From CAZEQK01 sp964514395 (GTDB lineage: Bacteria; Bacillota; Bacilli; Tepidibacillales; Tepidibacillaceae), in NCBI GenBank assembly GCA_964514395.1, contig CAZEQK010000019.1, positions 1-60,118 on the forward strand: a stretch of DNA of 60,118 nt, written 5' to 3'. Each line of letters opens with the position of its first letter. The first letter of the stretch is position 1. A program made the position numbers and the translations under genes. Shown here in pieces: positions 42,601-51,019 of the stretch. Below the pieces are notes generated by a model. That model saw only the letters and a program-made list of their open reading frames with translations. It made no database searches and had not been told where the DNA came from.

Positions 42601-44003
42601 TTTCTATGCCATCTAACTCCTTGTGGTGTGTCTTCAATAATGATGCCCTGCTGATTTAGCTCATCCCTGATTTCATCAGCTTTATTCCAGTTTTTATCAT
42701 TCTTTGCAATTACTCTTTCCTCTAATAACTTTTCAATCCATTCCACATGATTGTTTTCCTTTCTTTCTTCAAGTATTTCACTCAAATTTAGGATATCCAA
42801 CCAGCTGGTTAATAATTCCATGAATGCTTTGAGTGTCTCCTTCTTCACTTGTTCACCTTGCAGATATATATTTGATTTTTTTATTAAGTCGAATATTACG
42901 GATATAGCATTTGCTGTATTAAAGTCATCGTTCATTTCCTGTTCAAACCGTTCCGTAAATTGTCTGAATGAATCCACTAAATCGTATTCAATCTCATCAG
43001 AATCTTTTTCCTTTTCATAACGATACTTCAAATTTAAATACCCTGTAGTAATTCTCTCTATGCTGTTTTTGGATTGTTGAATTAATTCCTCAGAAAAGTT
43101 AATAGGATTTCGATAGTGTACACTCAAAATCATGTATCTTAAAACCAGTGGATCAGATTTTTCTAATAAATCTCTTACAGTAAAAACATTTCCTAAGGAT
43201 TTTGACATTTTTTCATTATTTATATTGATATAGCCATTATGCATCCAATAATTAGCGAATGGTTTTGAAGTTAAGCTTTCTGATTGAGCTATTTCATTTT
43301 CATGGTGCGGAAAAATTAAATCTGCTCCACCTGCGTGTATATCAATAGTTTCACCAAGAAATTTATGAACCATAGCAGAACATTCAATATGCCAGCCAGG
43401 TCTCCCTTTTCCCCAAGGACTATCCCAGAATATTTCATCAGGCTTCGTTGCCTTCCAAAGAGCGAAATCTAAAGGGTTTTTCTTCTTTTCATCAATTTCT
43501 ACCCGAGCTCCTGCTTCTACATCATTTATAGATTGCTTTGAAAGCTTACCATAGCCATTAAATTTTTTCGTTTGAAAATATACATTTCCTTCAGTTGAGT
43601 AAGCTACTTGTTTATCTACTAGCTTTTCAATAAAACCAATGATATCCCCCATATTTTCAGTTACTTTAGGATGAATATTCGCCCTTTTCACCCCAAGTGC
43701 AGCAGAATCTTGATAATATTCTGTGATAAACTGCTCAGAAATTTCCTTTGCTGTTTTTCCTTCTTCCTTAGCTTTATTGATGATCTTATCATCTACATCC
43801 GTGAAATTCTGCACATAATTAACCTCATAACCCTTATATTCTAGGTATCGTCTTACTGTATCAAATACAATAATCGGCCTCGCATTTCCTAAATGAATTC
43901 GATTATATACCGTAGGACCGCAAACATACATTTTTACCTTGCCTTTTTCTATTGGTTTAAATTCTTCTTTCCTTCTTGTCATGGTATTATATATTTTTAT
44001 CAT
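42597..44003 (-). CDS. cysS: Cysteinyl-tRNA synthetase
   Basis: CysS charges tRNA-Cys and, in other bacteria, also makes persulfide. The 468-aa class I enzyme has HIGH motif HLGN (RIHLGNARP), zinc ligands CGPTVYN, HIECSAM and HHENE, and KMSKS (EKMSKSLGNVF). It overlaps cysE upstream by 4 nt and mrnC downstream by 4 nt. A T-box before cysE should control it with cysE. Confidence 0.97.
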   Translation of the reverse strand: MIKIYNTMTRRKEEFKPIEKGKVKMYVCGPTVYNRIHLGNARPIIVFDTVRRYLEYKGYEVNYVQNFTDVDDKIINKAKEEGKTAKEISEQFITEYYQDSAALGVKRANIHPKVTENMGDIIGFIEKLVDKQVAYSTEGNVYFQTKKFNGYGKLSKQSINDVEAGARVEIDEKKKNPLDFALWKATKPDEIFWDSPWGKGRPGWHIECSAMVHKFLGETIDIHAGGADLIFPHHENEIAQSESLTSKPFANYWMHNGYININNEKMSKSLGNVFTVRDLLEKSDPLVLRYMILSVHYRNPINFSEELIQQSKNSIERITTGYLNLKYRYEKEKDSDEIEYDLVDSFRQFTERFEQEMNDDFNTANAISVIFDLIKKSNIYLQGEQVKKETLKAFMELLTSWLDILNLSEILEERKENNHVEWIEKLLEERVIAKNDKNWNKADEIRDELNQQGIIIEDTPQGVRWHRK

Positions 44004-44644
44004 TTTGTCACCTCTTTTAAATTTTCTATTTCCAATTTAAGCAAGGACAACTGTGACTGCATGGATCTTATCATGTCTGCCACTGGGTCTGGTAAATTAA
44101 TCTGATCCAACTCATCTGATATCCTAAGTCCATTTTGAATGACAATTCTACCTGGAATTCCAACAACGGTTGAATGTGGTGGGACTTCTTGTAATACAAC
44201 CGAGCCTGCTCCGATTTTTGAATAATCTCCGATTTTCATCGAACCTAATACTTTTGCACCCGTTGCAAGGAGCACATGATTCCCAATCGTAGGATGTCGT
44301 TTCCCTTTTTCTTTTCCTGTTCCACCTAAGGTTACACCTTGATAGATGGTTACATCATCTCCAATTTCACAGGTTTCACCAATAACTACACCTGACCCAT
44401 GATCAATAAAGAATCTCCTACCTATCTTTGCAGCTGGATGTATTTCGACTCCTGTCAAGAAACGCGCAAAAGTCGAGATAATTCTTGCTGTTCGACGAAA
44501 CTTTAGGTTCCAAAAACCATGTGCTATTCGATAATACCAGATAGCGTGTAATCCTGGGTAAACCAATATGATTTCCCATGGGCTATTCGCAGCTGGATCT
44601 CTTTCTAAGACTACCTTTATGTCTTCTTTTATATATTTCCACAT
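44000..44644 (-). CDS. cysE: Serine O-acetyltransferase
   Basis: CysE acetylates serine for cysteine synthesis. I start at MWKYIKEDIKVVLERDPAAN (44644), behind GAGGTG; a longer frame to 44704 runs into the T-box terminator. The 214-aa protein has the N-terminal helical domain and left-handed beta-helix with hexapeptides GSGVVIGETCEIGDDVTI, and the GGTGKEKGKRHPTIGNHVL loop. The flexible C-terminus is of ordinary length; cysteine feedback cannot be judged. Confidence 0.95.
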   Translation of the reverse strand: MWKYIKEDIKVVLERDPAANSPWEIILVYPGLHAIWYYRIAHGFWNLKFRRTARIISTFARFLTGVEIHPAAKIGRRFFIDHGSGVVIGETCEIGDDVTIYQGVTLGGTGKEKGKRHPTIGNHVLLATGAKVLGSMKIGDYSKIGAGSVVLQEVPPHSTVVGIPGRIVIQNGLRISDELDQINLPDPVADMIRSMQSQLSLLKLEIENLKEVTK

Positions 44645-44669
44645 TTTTTTCACCTCAAAAAATAATTTT

Positions 44670-44950
44670 CGAAACCAAAACAAACCGCCTCTATGCATAT
44701 GCACAGAGACGGTTATATCCGCGGTCCCACACTGTTTGGAATGTTTGCATTAGGTTTGCATTGCAAAACAATCCCTCTTGTATTGATAACGGTCTAACCG
44801 TTGTAACCTACTCGTTAACTTTCAGTCCAAAGCTCCAAAGTGCACTTCAGTTATCGTTCGATCAAACTTCTTTCAGCCAAGGAAGTTCTCTCTCTTGATC
44901 TTTTTAATAACTTACTCTCTTTTTCATCACTTTTCATATTATTGATTTGC
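44670..44950 (-). promoter_or_regulatory. Cysteine T-box riboswitch upstream of cysE-cysS
   Basis: This 315-bp gap between gltX and cysE is a T-box leader. On the minus strand I see a K-turn GATGAAAAAGAGAG near the gltX stop, stem I with the specifier region GAAGTGCACTTTGGAG (TGC, a Cys codon, at 44844-44842), and the T-box bulge AGTGTGGGACCGCGG (about 44735-44721). A terminator stem-loop (44714-44682) follows, with a T-rich tail. The arrangement means uncharged tRNA-Cys stabilises the antiterminator and raises cysE-cysS. No promoter separates it from gltX, so gltX transcription feeds it. Confidence 0.93.
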
Positions 44951-44959
44951 TTCTATTTT

Positions 44960-46432
44960 CTATACTAAATCGAAATTTGTCAATAGGTTTTCAATTCTTT
45001 GCAACACTTTTTCTTTTCCTAATAAAGATAAAGATACTTGTAAATCAGGCCCATGCATGGACCCTGTTGCAACTATTCTTACAGGCATGAATAATTGCTT
45101 TCCTTTATATCCAGTCTTCTTTTGTACTGCTTTTAATGCCATTTTAATCTGCTCAGGGTCAAAGTTTTCTAGTGAATTTATTTGTGCTACAAATTCCTTC
45201 ATTACAATAGGAATATGTTCTTCAGATAAAATCACCTTTTCTTCTTCACCATATGCTATGTGGTCCTCAAAGAATATCTTGGAGTGCTCAACTATTTCCT
45301 TTGCGTAGTTTAATCTATCCATATATAAGTTAACTAAGGATGTCACCCATGCTTCACCTTCTGTACTTAAACTGCTCTCAATATATCCAGCCTCTTGAAG
45401 ATGGGGTATACACATATCAACAATTACTTCTAAGGATGAGTTTTTAATATAATGATTATTCATCCAATGTAGCTTTTGAACATCAAATATCGCTGGACTT
45501 TTAGAGACTCTGTCAAATGAAAATTCTGCAATAATCTCTTCCTTTGATAGTACTTCTTGTTCCCCAACTGGACTCCATCCAAGTAGGGCTAAGAAATTCA
45601 CAATAGCTTCTGGTAAAAAGCCTAATTCTCTATATTGTTCGATAAATTGAAGGATTTGTTCATCCCTTTTACTCATCTTTTGACCATTTGGATTTAAGAT
45701 TAAGGATACATGAGCGAAATTAGGTAATATCCAATTAAAAGCTTTATATATCATCATCTGTTTTGGTGTATTTGTTAAGTGCTCTTCACCACGAACAACA
45801 TGACTAATTTCCATAAGATGATCATCTATTGTAACTGCGAAATTATAGGTTGGGATACCATCTGGTCTTACAATGACAAAGTCACCAATACCATTTGAAT
45901 CAAATTCTACCTCACCACGTACTAAATCTTTCACTTTAATGATTTCATTTTCTGTTACTTTAAAACGAATAGAAGGCTTTCTTCCTTCTTTTTCGTATTG
46001 TTGCCTTTGGTCAACTGTTAGTAGCTTACACTTACCGGAATATTTAGGTGTTAAGCCTTTTTTTAGTGCTTCTTGTCTTTCTTCTTCAATCTCTTCCTGA
46101 GTACAATAGCATGGATATGCCTGCCCAGCTTCTAGTAACTTCTCAACATGATTTGTATATATATCGAGACGGTCCATGGAACGATAAGGACCAAACTCTC
46201 CACCAATATCCACCGATTCGTCCCAATCTAAGCCTAACCATTTCAAACTAGATAATAGTTTTTCTTCAGCATTTTCAACATTTCTTGCTCTATCAGTATC
46301 CTCTATCCTGACGATAAAGGATCCTTTTTTATTCTTAGCTAATAAATAACTAAATAAAGCAGAACGAGCTCCACCTATATGTAAATGTCCTGTAGGACTG
46401 GGAGCAAATCTTAAACGAAATTTATTCGACAT
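44960..46432 (-). CDS. gltX: Glutamyl-tRNA synthetase
   Basis: GltX charges tRNA-Glu and, in Firmicutes, usually also tRNA-Gln (then amidated by GatCAB). I start at MSNKFRLRFAPSPTGHLHIG (46432) with AAGGGG upstream; a frame to 46537 reaches back into the ispF spacer. The 490-aa class I enzyme has HIGH motif HIGG, KMSKR motif (KMSKRDEQI), and zinc-site region CYCTQEEIEEER. The first gene of the gltX-cysE-cysS segment. Confidence 0.96.
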   Translation of the reverse strand: MSNKFRLRFAPSPTGHLHIGGARSALFSYLLAKNKKGSFIVRIEDTDRARNVENAEEKLLSSLKWLGLDWDESVDIGGEFGPYRSMDRLDIYTNHVEKLLEAGQAYPCYCTQEEIEEERQEALKKGLTPKYSGKCKLLTVDQRQQYEKEGRKPSIRFKVTENEIIKVKDLVRGEVEFDSNGIGDFVIVRPDGIPTYNFAVTIDDHLMEISHVVRGEEHLTNTPKQMMIYKAFNWILPNFAHVSLILNPNGQKMSKRDEQILQFIEQYRELGFLPEAIVNFLALLGWSPVGEQEVLSKEEIIAEFSFDRVSKSPAIFDVQKLHWMNNHYIKNSSLEVIVDMCIPHLQEAGYIESSLSTEGEAWVTSLVNLYMDRLNYAKEIVEHSKIFFEDHIAYGEEEKVILSEEHIPIVMKEFVAQINSLENFDPEQIKMALKAVQKKTGYKGKQLFMPVRIVATGSMHGPDLQVSLSLLGKEKVLQRIENLLTNFDLV

Positions 46433-46502
46433 GATGAATACCCCTTTTTCCCCAAAATAATGTAATAAATATATTATCATAGATAGCAAAATAATAACAC
46501 TT

Positions 46503-46976
46503 TTATTTCGATAATAGCACAATTGCCATCGCAGCAATACCTTCTTCTCTACCTACAAAACCTAACTTTTCCGTAGTAGTTGCTTTTATATTTACCTGAT
46601 CAAGGTTACAACCTAGTATGGATGTAATAGTCTCTTGCATCGTTTTAATATAAGGAGCAAATTTTGGCTTTTGAGCTATGATTGTTAAATCAGCATTTTC
46701 AAGACGATATCCATCCTTCTTCACTTCATCAAAAACTTTTTTCAATATAATTTTACTATCGAAATTTTTAAACGAAGGATCATTATCTGGGAACCATTTC
46801 CCAATATCTCCTTTCGCTAATGCACCTAAGATTGCATCAGCAAAAGCATGTAGAAGGACATCCGCATCAGAATGCCCTAAGAGACCAACCTCGTTTGGGA
46901 TTTCTATTCCTCCAATAATAAGCTTTCTGCTTTTATCATATTGGTGAACGTCAAAGCCTTGTCCAATTCTTATCAT
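46503..46976 (-). CDS. ispF: 2-C-methyl-D-erythritol 2,4-cyclodiphosphate synthase
   Basis: IspF makes the cyclic diphosphate of the MEP isoprenoid pathway. The 157-aa protein starts MIRIGQGFDVHQYDKSRKLI; Asp and His of FDVH bind zinc. GHSDADVLLHAFADAILGAL and the C-terminal NIKATTTEKLGFVGREEGI are family motifs. Its ATG overlaps the ispD stop by 4 nt, so IspD and IspF are made together. Complete length. Confidence 0.96.
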   Translation of the reverse strand: MIRIGQGFDVHQYDKSRKLIIGGIEIPNEVGLLGHSDADVLLHAFADAILGALAKGDIGKWFPDNDPSFKNFDSKIILKKVFDEVKKDGYRLENADLTIIAQKPKFAPYIKTMQETITSILGCNLDQVNIKATTTEKLGFVGREEGIAAMAIVLLSK

Positions 46977-47659
46977 GGTCTCCACACTCCATTGTTCAAT
47001 ATTAATCGGGCTAGCTCTAAATCTTCTGGAGTTGTAATTTTTATATTGCGATAATCTCCTTTTATTACTTTTACGTTTACTCCGATTCTTTCCACTAAAG
47101 AAGCATCATCTGTACCTAGAAACAGGTTGCTTTTTGCCTTTTCATATGCATCCTTTAAAATGGATAGACGAAAAGCTTGTGGTGTCTGAATAGACCACAA
47201 GCTCTTACGATTAGGAGTTTCCATAATGAAGCCCGAATCATCTGTAATCTTTATAGTATCCTTTACAGGTACACCTAATATTACTGCATGATCATTTTTT
47301 ACACTTTCAAATAGTTCATCTAATTTTTGGGGATTCACAAAGGGTCTTGCTCCATCATGAACCATCACAAATTCAGATTCAATAAAAGAAAGACCACGCT
47401 CAACACTATCCTGTCGTTCTTTCCCACCAGGGACTATCTTATCAACGTTTATTTTATATTTACTCAGTAATTCTCCAATAATAGAAATTTCTTCTGGATG
47501 AACAACTAACACCTTTTCTTTTATCCATTTTTTATTCTCGAATTTTTCTAAGGTATGGATCAAGATAGGTTTATTATTTAGTTCTATAAATTGTTTATTT
47601 ATTCCCGCACCCATTCTCCTACCACGGCCTGCGGCAACGATTATAATTCCACAATTCAT
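46973..47659 (-). CDS. ispD: 2-C-methyl-D-erythritol 4-phosphate cytidylyltransferase
   Basis: IspD forms CDP-methylerythritol in the MEP pathway. I start at MNCGIIIVAAGRGRRMGAGI (47659), six nt from AGGAGA. The 228-aa nucleotidyltransferase has the signature AAGRGRRMG plus KQFIELNNKPI and VHDGARPFV. It is 10 bp after yacL. Confidence 0.96.
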   Translation of the reverse strand: MNCGIIIVAAGRGRRMGAGINKQFIELNNKPILIHTLEKFENKKWIKEKVLVVHPEEISIIGELLSKYKINVDKIVPGGKERQDSVERGLSFIESEFVMVHDGARPFVNPQKLDELFESVKNDHAVILGVPVKDTIKITDDSGFIMETPNRKSLWSIQTPQAFRLSILKDAYEKAKSNLFLGTDDASLVERIGVNVKVIKGDYRNIKITTPEDLELARLILNNGVWRP

Positions 47660-47669
47660 CAAGATTCTC

Positions 47670-48749
47670 CTATAATGCCTTCTCTAACAATTTTGGTTTT
47701 GCAAATATCATTCTTCCAGCAGAAGTTTGTAAAACGCTGGTTACTAAGACATCAATATGATGTCCGATAAACTCTCTACCACCCTCAACTACAATCATTG
47801 TCCCATCATCTAAATAAGCAATTCCTTGATTATGTTCTTTCCCATCTTTAATGACTTGAACATTTAATTCTTCACCAGGTAAAACAACTGGTTTTACCGC
47901 ATTTGATAAATCATTAATATTTAAAACGGGTACTCCCTGTAACTCACACACTTTATTTAAATTGAAATCATTTGTAACTACTTTACCTTCTAGTACCTTC
48001 GCTAATTTTACAAGCTTGCTATCTACTTCTTGAATTTCTTCAAAGTCACCTTCGTAAATGACCACATTAATCTCTAGCTCTTTTTGAATTTTATTTAAAA
48101 TATCTAGTCCTCTACGTCCTCTATTTCGTTTTAGGGTATCAGAGGAATCCGCTATGTGCTGTAGCTCTTCTAAAACAAAGCTAGGAATAACTAATATCCC
48201 ATCAATAAAACCTGTCTTACATATATCTGCTATCCTACCGTCAATGATGACGCTAGTATCGAGTACTTTATGTTCATATCTTGGTGTAACATCTTTTTTC
48301 ATCGATTTATCTTTATTCAATCTTCCTAAAGAAAAAATAGACATAAGTTCATCACGTTTTTTAAAACCTAAACTAAATCCAAAATATCCTAGGAATATCA
48401 TTAAAAAGATTGGAACAATAAAATTTACAATAGGAATATTAGTAACTGCTTGCGAAAGTAATGTAGCAACTATAAGTCCTAAAATCATACCTATAATACC
48501 AAACAAAAAATCCGCTACAGGAATTTTTAATATAAATTCCTCTCCAAGTTTTATCCAATCGATTATTATATCTAAAAATAATGATGTTAAAAGAAATAAA
48601 AAAAGCGCGCCGGCTACCATTCCAATAGCATGAAGCATGATGTCATTAAAATAATTGATTTTTAACCTATTAAATAGGTCCGGAATAAATAAAAATCCTA
48701 AGATACCACCTGAAAAAATAAAAAATATTTGAAATGCTCTTTTTAACAT
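47670..48749 (-). CDS. yacL: PIN/TRAM-domain membrane protein YacL
   Basis: The 359-aa protein has four N-terminal membrane segments (about 4-21, 30-56, 67-91, 96-118). A cytoplasmic PIN nuclease-like domain (VLDTSVIIDGRIADICKTG, then ELQHIADSSDTLKRNRGRRG) and a C-terminal TRAM RNA-binding domain (about 290-355) follow. Start at 48749 follows GGAGGTG; an upstream ATG at 48779 lacks it. The conserved PIN acidic residues are present, so a membrane-linked ribonuclease is a fair guess, yet no substrate is known. It follows carD, as in B. subtilis. Confidence 0.9.
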   Translation of the reverse strand: MLKRAFQIFFIFSGGILGFLFIPDLFNRLKINYFNDIMLHAIGMVAGALFLFLLTSLFLDIIIDWIKLGEEFILKIPVADFLFGIIGMILGLIVATLLSQAVTNIPIVNFIVPIFLMIFLGYFGFSLGFKKRDELMSIFSLGRLNKDKSMKKDVTPRYEHKVLDTSVIIDGRIADICKTGFIDGILVIPSFVLEELQHIADSSDTLKRNRGRRGLDILNKIQKELEINVVIYEGDFEEIQEVDSKLVKLAKVLEGKVVTNDFNLNKVCELQGVPVLNINDLSNAVKPVVLPGEELNVQVIKDGKEHNQGIAYLDDGTMIVVEGGREFIGHHIDVLVTSVLQTSAGRMIFAKPKLLEKAL

Positions 48750-48799
48750 TTCTTCACCTCCTATTATCAGTATTAACATTTCAAATTAAAAACAAACCT

Positions 48800-48828
48800 A
48801 GATTATTTAATTTATCTAAGAAAATCAA
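48800..48828 (-). promoter_or_regulatory. Possible sigma-A promoter of yacL-ispD
   Basis: TTGATT (48828-48823), 17-bp spacer, TAATCT (48805-48800) on the minus strand, in the gap after the carD terminator. Both boxes are imperfect; the terminator upstream makes some promoter here necessary. Confidence 0.35.
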
Positions 48829-48908
48829 TAATTGAAATATATAGACATTATCTAAAAGAAATAAATCTTGCTAAGTTATCAATATGAATACAATCAAAAT
48901 ATATGTAG

Positions 48909-48938
48909 AAAAAAAGCGTCAAAAGGACGCATTTTTTT
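48909..48938 (-). terminator. Terminator overlapping the 3' end of carD
   Basis: GCGTC (48916-48920) and GACGC (48926-48930) form a short stem extended by A/T arms and a T-run on the minus strand. The stop codon of carD (48919-48921) lies in the stem, so the last codons double as terminator. Confidence 0.72.
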
Positions 48939-49413
48939 CAGAAATAATATTATCTAACAATACAAAAGCTTCATCTTGTTCTATTTCTTTTGCTAATACT
49001 AGCTCACTTATTAGTATTTGCTTTGCATTGTCTAACATTTTTCTTTCTCCTGTTGAAAGACCTTTTTCTAAATCTCGTAGCATTAGGTTTCTAACCACAT
49101 CTGCTATCTCGTAGATATCTCCACTTTTCATTTTATCTAAATTTTCCCGGTAACGACGATTCCAATTGGATGACATATCAGTTTGATCATTCTTCAATAT
49201 ACCTAATACTTCATCCATTTCTTTGTCATCTACTATTTCTCTTAGACCAACTTCATCAACATTGGACATTGGGATCATAACCTTCATGTCTCCGATAGGT
49301 ATGCGCATAATATAATATTTTTTTATTTCTCCTAAAATTTCCTTCTCTTCAATCGCCTCTATAATTCCCGCTCCGTGCATCGGATAAACCACTTTATCGC
49401 CAACATTAAACAA
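48919..49413 (-). CDS. CarD-family transcriptional regulator
   Basis: CarD proteins bind RNA polymerase beta and stabilise open promoter complexes, notably at rRNA promoters. I start at TTG (49413), MFNVGDKVVYPMHGAGIIEA, six nt from GGAGGTG; the frame extends upstream to 49473 into the promoter. The 164-aa protein has the Tudor-like RNA polymerase interaction domain (about 1-55) and a helical C-terminal DNA-binding domain with NWNRRYRENLDKMKSGD (Trp is typical of the DNA-contacting helix). It has its own promoters and a terminator. Family assignment is firm; targets unknown. Confidence 0.9.
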   Translation of the reverse strand: MFNVGDKVVYPMHGAGIIEAIEEKEILGEIKKYYIMRIPIGDMKVMIPMSNVDEVGLREIVDDKEMDEVLGILKNDQTDMSSNWNRRYRENLDKMKSGDIYEIADVVRNLMLRDLEKGLSTGERKMLDNAKQILISELVLAKEIEQDEAFVLLDNIISEKNASF

Positions 49414-49444
49414 ATACGTCACCTCCGGGATAAAATACATTTCC

Positions 49445-49473
49445 ATTTTATCACATTTGCAATAAAGTGTCAA
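49445..49473 (-). promoter_or_regulatory. Sigma-A promoter P1 of carD
   Basis: TTGACA (49473-49468), exact 17-bp spacer and TAAAAT (49450-49445) on the minus strand. It lies just before the TTG start of carD, so the leader is short. Confidence 0.8.
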
Positions 49474-49481
49474 AAGAAATT

Positions 49482-49511
49482 ATATTAGCACATTACTTGA
49501 ACGTAAGTCAA
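49482..49511 (-). promoter_or_regulatory. Possible second promoter P2 of carD
   Basis: TTGACT (49511-49506), 18-bp spacer and TAATAT (49487-49482) on the minus strand, upstream of P1. Tandem promoters would be in keeping with growth-linked expression. Confidence 0.5.
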
Positions 49512-49580
49512 CAAAAATTTAAAAAATTTATTCATTTTATATATTTTACGTACGAATAAGCCTATAGGTTTCAAAAAATC

Positions 49581-49637
49581 AAAAAAACCTTTGTTAGATT
49601 ATTCATGATAAAAAAGTGAATAACTTGCAAAGGTTTT
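49581..49637 (-). terminator. Terminator after pssA
   Basis: AAAACCTTTG (49584-49593) pairs with CAAAGGTTTT (49628-49637), and inside it TTATTCA pairs with TGAATAA. The nested hairpin is followed on the minus strand by a seven-T run. It closes the radA-disA-psd-pssA unit. Confidence 0.8.
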
Positions 49638-49654
49638 ACTTTCGCTTTATCAAA

Positions 49655-50368
49655 TTATTCCAATTTTGAATCAAGTTCCTCTTCATAAATATCATTCTTT
49701 TTTTTCCTGCTAAAACCTCTTTTGACGCCATATAAAGCATATAATCCTAAAGGTAGAAATACTATTTTTGCAAATTCAGCTCGAAATATGATTGCGATCA
49801 CAACAACCAGAACCACTATAATTGGAGTAATCCAAAAAATTGCTCGTGGAAATCCAACTTTTTTGAAGTTAGGATATTTAATATTACTTACCATTAAATA
49901 AGATAAAAATACAATGATTATAATTAAAAATTCCCTAGGAATAACCTCTTCATACAAGGTAAGGGTTGCTAAAACACCACCAGCAGCCGTAATAGGTAGA
50001 CCAACAAAGTATCCTGGGATTCCTGGCTTCACATTAAAACGTGCTAGCCTTAAGGCACCTGCTATTGGAAATAACGCTGTTACAAACCATCCTAAAGGAC
50101 TGTAGTTTTGCATGACTGCCACATACATAATAAACGATGGTGCAACTCCAAATGAAATTATATCAGATAATGAGTCGAGCTCTTTTCCAAATTCACTTTG
50201 GGTATTCAATAGCCTAGCAATTCTTCCATCTAATCCATCAAATATCATTCCAGCAATCACCATTAGAGCTGCATACTCAGTTTCTCCTTGAAACGCTAAA
50301 ATAATCGATATCATACCAAGAAATAAATTACCTACAGTAAAAATACTTGGAAGTATTCTATTTATCAT
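49655..50368 (-). CDS. pssA: CDP-diacylglycerol-serine O-phosphatidyltransferase
   Basis: PssA makes phosphatidylserine from CDP-diacylglycerol and serine at the membrane. I start at MINRILPSIFTVGNLFLGMI (50368) behind GGGAGGTA. The 237-aa protein has about six to eight hydrophobic segments and the CDP-alcohol phosphotransferase motif: Asp44, Asp47, Arg52, Gly61, Asp65 and Asp69 (DGLDGRIAR...GKELDSLSD). A Lys/Glu-rich tail follows. It overlaps psd by 11 nt; both steps of phosphatidylethanolamine synthesis are made together. Confidence 0.93.
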   Translation of the reverse strand: MINRILPSIFTVGNLFLGMISIILAFQGETEYAALMVIAGMIFDGLDGRIARLLNTQSEFGKELDSLSDIISFGVAPSFIMYVAVMQNYSPLGWFVTALFPIAGALRLARFNVKPGIPGYFVGLPITAAGGVLATLTLYEEVIPREFLIIIIVFLSYLMVSNIKYPNFKKVGFPRAIFWITPIIVVLVVVIAIIFRAEFAKIVFLPLGLYALYGVKRGFSRKKKNDIYEEELDSKLE

Positions 50369-51005
50369 TAGGGTACCTCCCAATAATTGTTTTCCCAGAA
50401 AAAACTTTTTCACCTTTCTTCACTAATATTTCGCTATTAAGTGGGAGAAAAACCTGGGTACCAGAGCTGAATTTAATCATACCAATTTTTTCTCCTTTAG
50501 TTACTAATTGATCCTTTTTAGTCCAATCCACAATTCTTCGCGCCATAATACCAGCTATTTGCACTACTAAGACCTTCATATCATCATTATAAATACCGAT
50601 AAAGTTCTTTTCATTTATCTGATGACTTTTTGGATTTGTCGCTGGTATAAACTTACCCTTTCTGTATTCAATATAATCTACTTTTCCGTCTATAGGGCTT
50701 CTATTGATATGAACATCCATTGGACTCATAAAAATACTTATGCGAATTGCCCTTTCTTTTAGATATATCGTTTCATCGACTTCTGTGATATCTGTGATTA
50801 AACCATCTGCTGGTGCTAAAATTGCTGCATCTTCATTTATAATCATTCTTTCTGGGTCACGAAAAAAGTATAAAACAAAAATAATAATACCTATACCAAA
50901 TAAAGCCAACCAAGGATATAACAAATATAGAATAATGGTAATACCTATTGTTACACCTAAAGATGTGAGACCTTCTTTAAATAACGTATGATTCTTCAAA
51001 AACAA
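50358..51005 (-). CDS. psd: Phosphatidylserine decarboxylase proenzyme (short type)
   Basis: Psd decarboxylates phosphatidylserine to phosphatidylethanolamine, using a pyruvoyl group made by self-cleavage. The 215-aa protein is the short PSD-A type: two membrane segments (about 14-48), DPERMI, APADGLI, SPMDVHINRSPIDG and the C-terminal cleavage region MIKFSSGTQVFLP. The residue before the pyruvoyl-forming serine is Ser180 rather than the usual Gly (FGS to FSS). Translation starts at TTG (51005) or a TTG two codons later, after GAGGTG. It lies between disA and pssA. Confidence 0.9.
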   Translation of the reverse strand: MFLKNHTLFKEGLTSLGVTIGITIILYLLYPWLALFGIGIIIFVLYFFRDPERMIINEDAAILAPADGLITDITEVDETIYLKERAIRISIFMSPMDVHINRSPIDGKVDYIEYRKGKFIPATNPKSHQINEKNFIGIYNDDMKVLVVQIAGIMARRIVDWTKKDQLVTKGEKIGMIKFSSGTQVFLPLNSEILVKKGEKVFSGKTIIGRYPNDK

Positions 51006-51019
51006 TTCACCTCAATTAA

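Noticed and set aside
44578..44898. 106-codon plus-strand open frame across the cysE leader
   Set aside because: The region is explained by a T-box RNA on the other strand and there is no ribosome site.
48154..48633. 159-codon plus-strand open frame
   Set aside because: It lies fully antisense to yacL, lacks a ribosome site, and its protein looks like reversed-membrane low-complexity sequence; a shadow frame.
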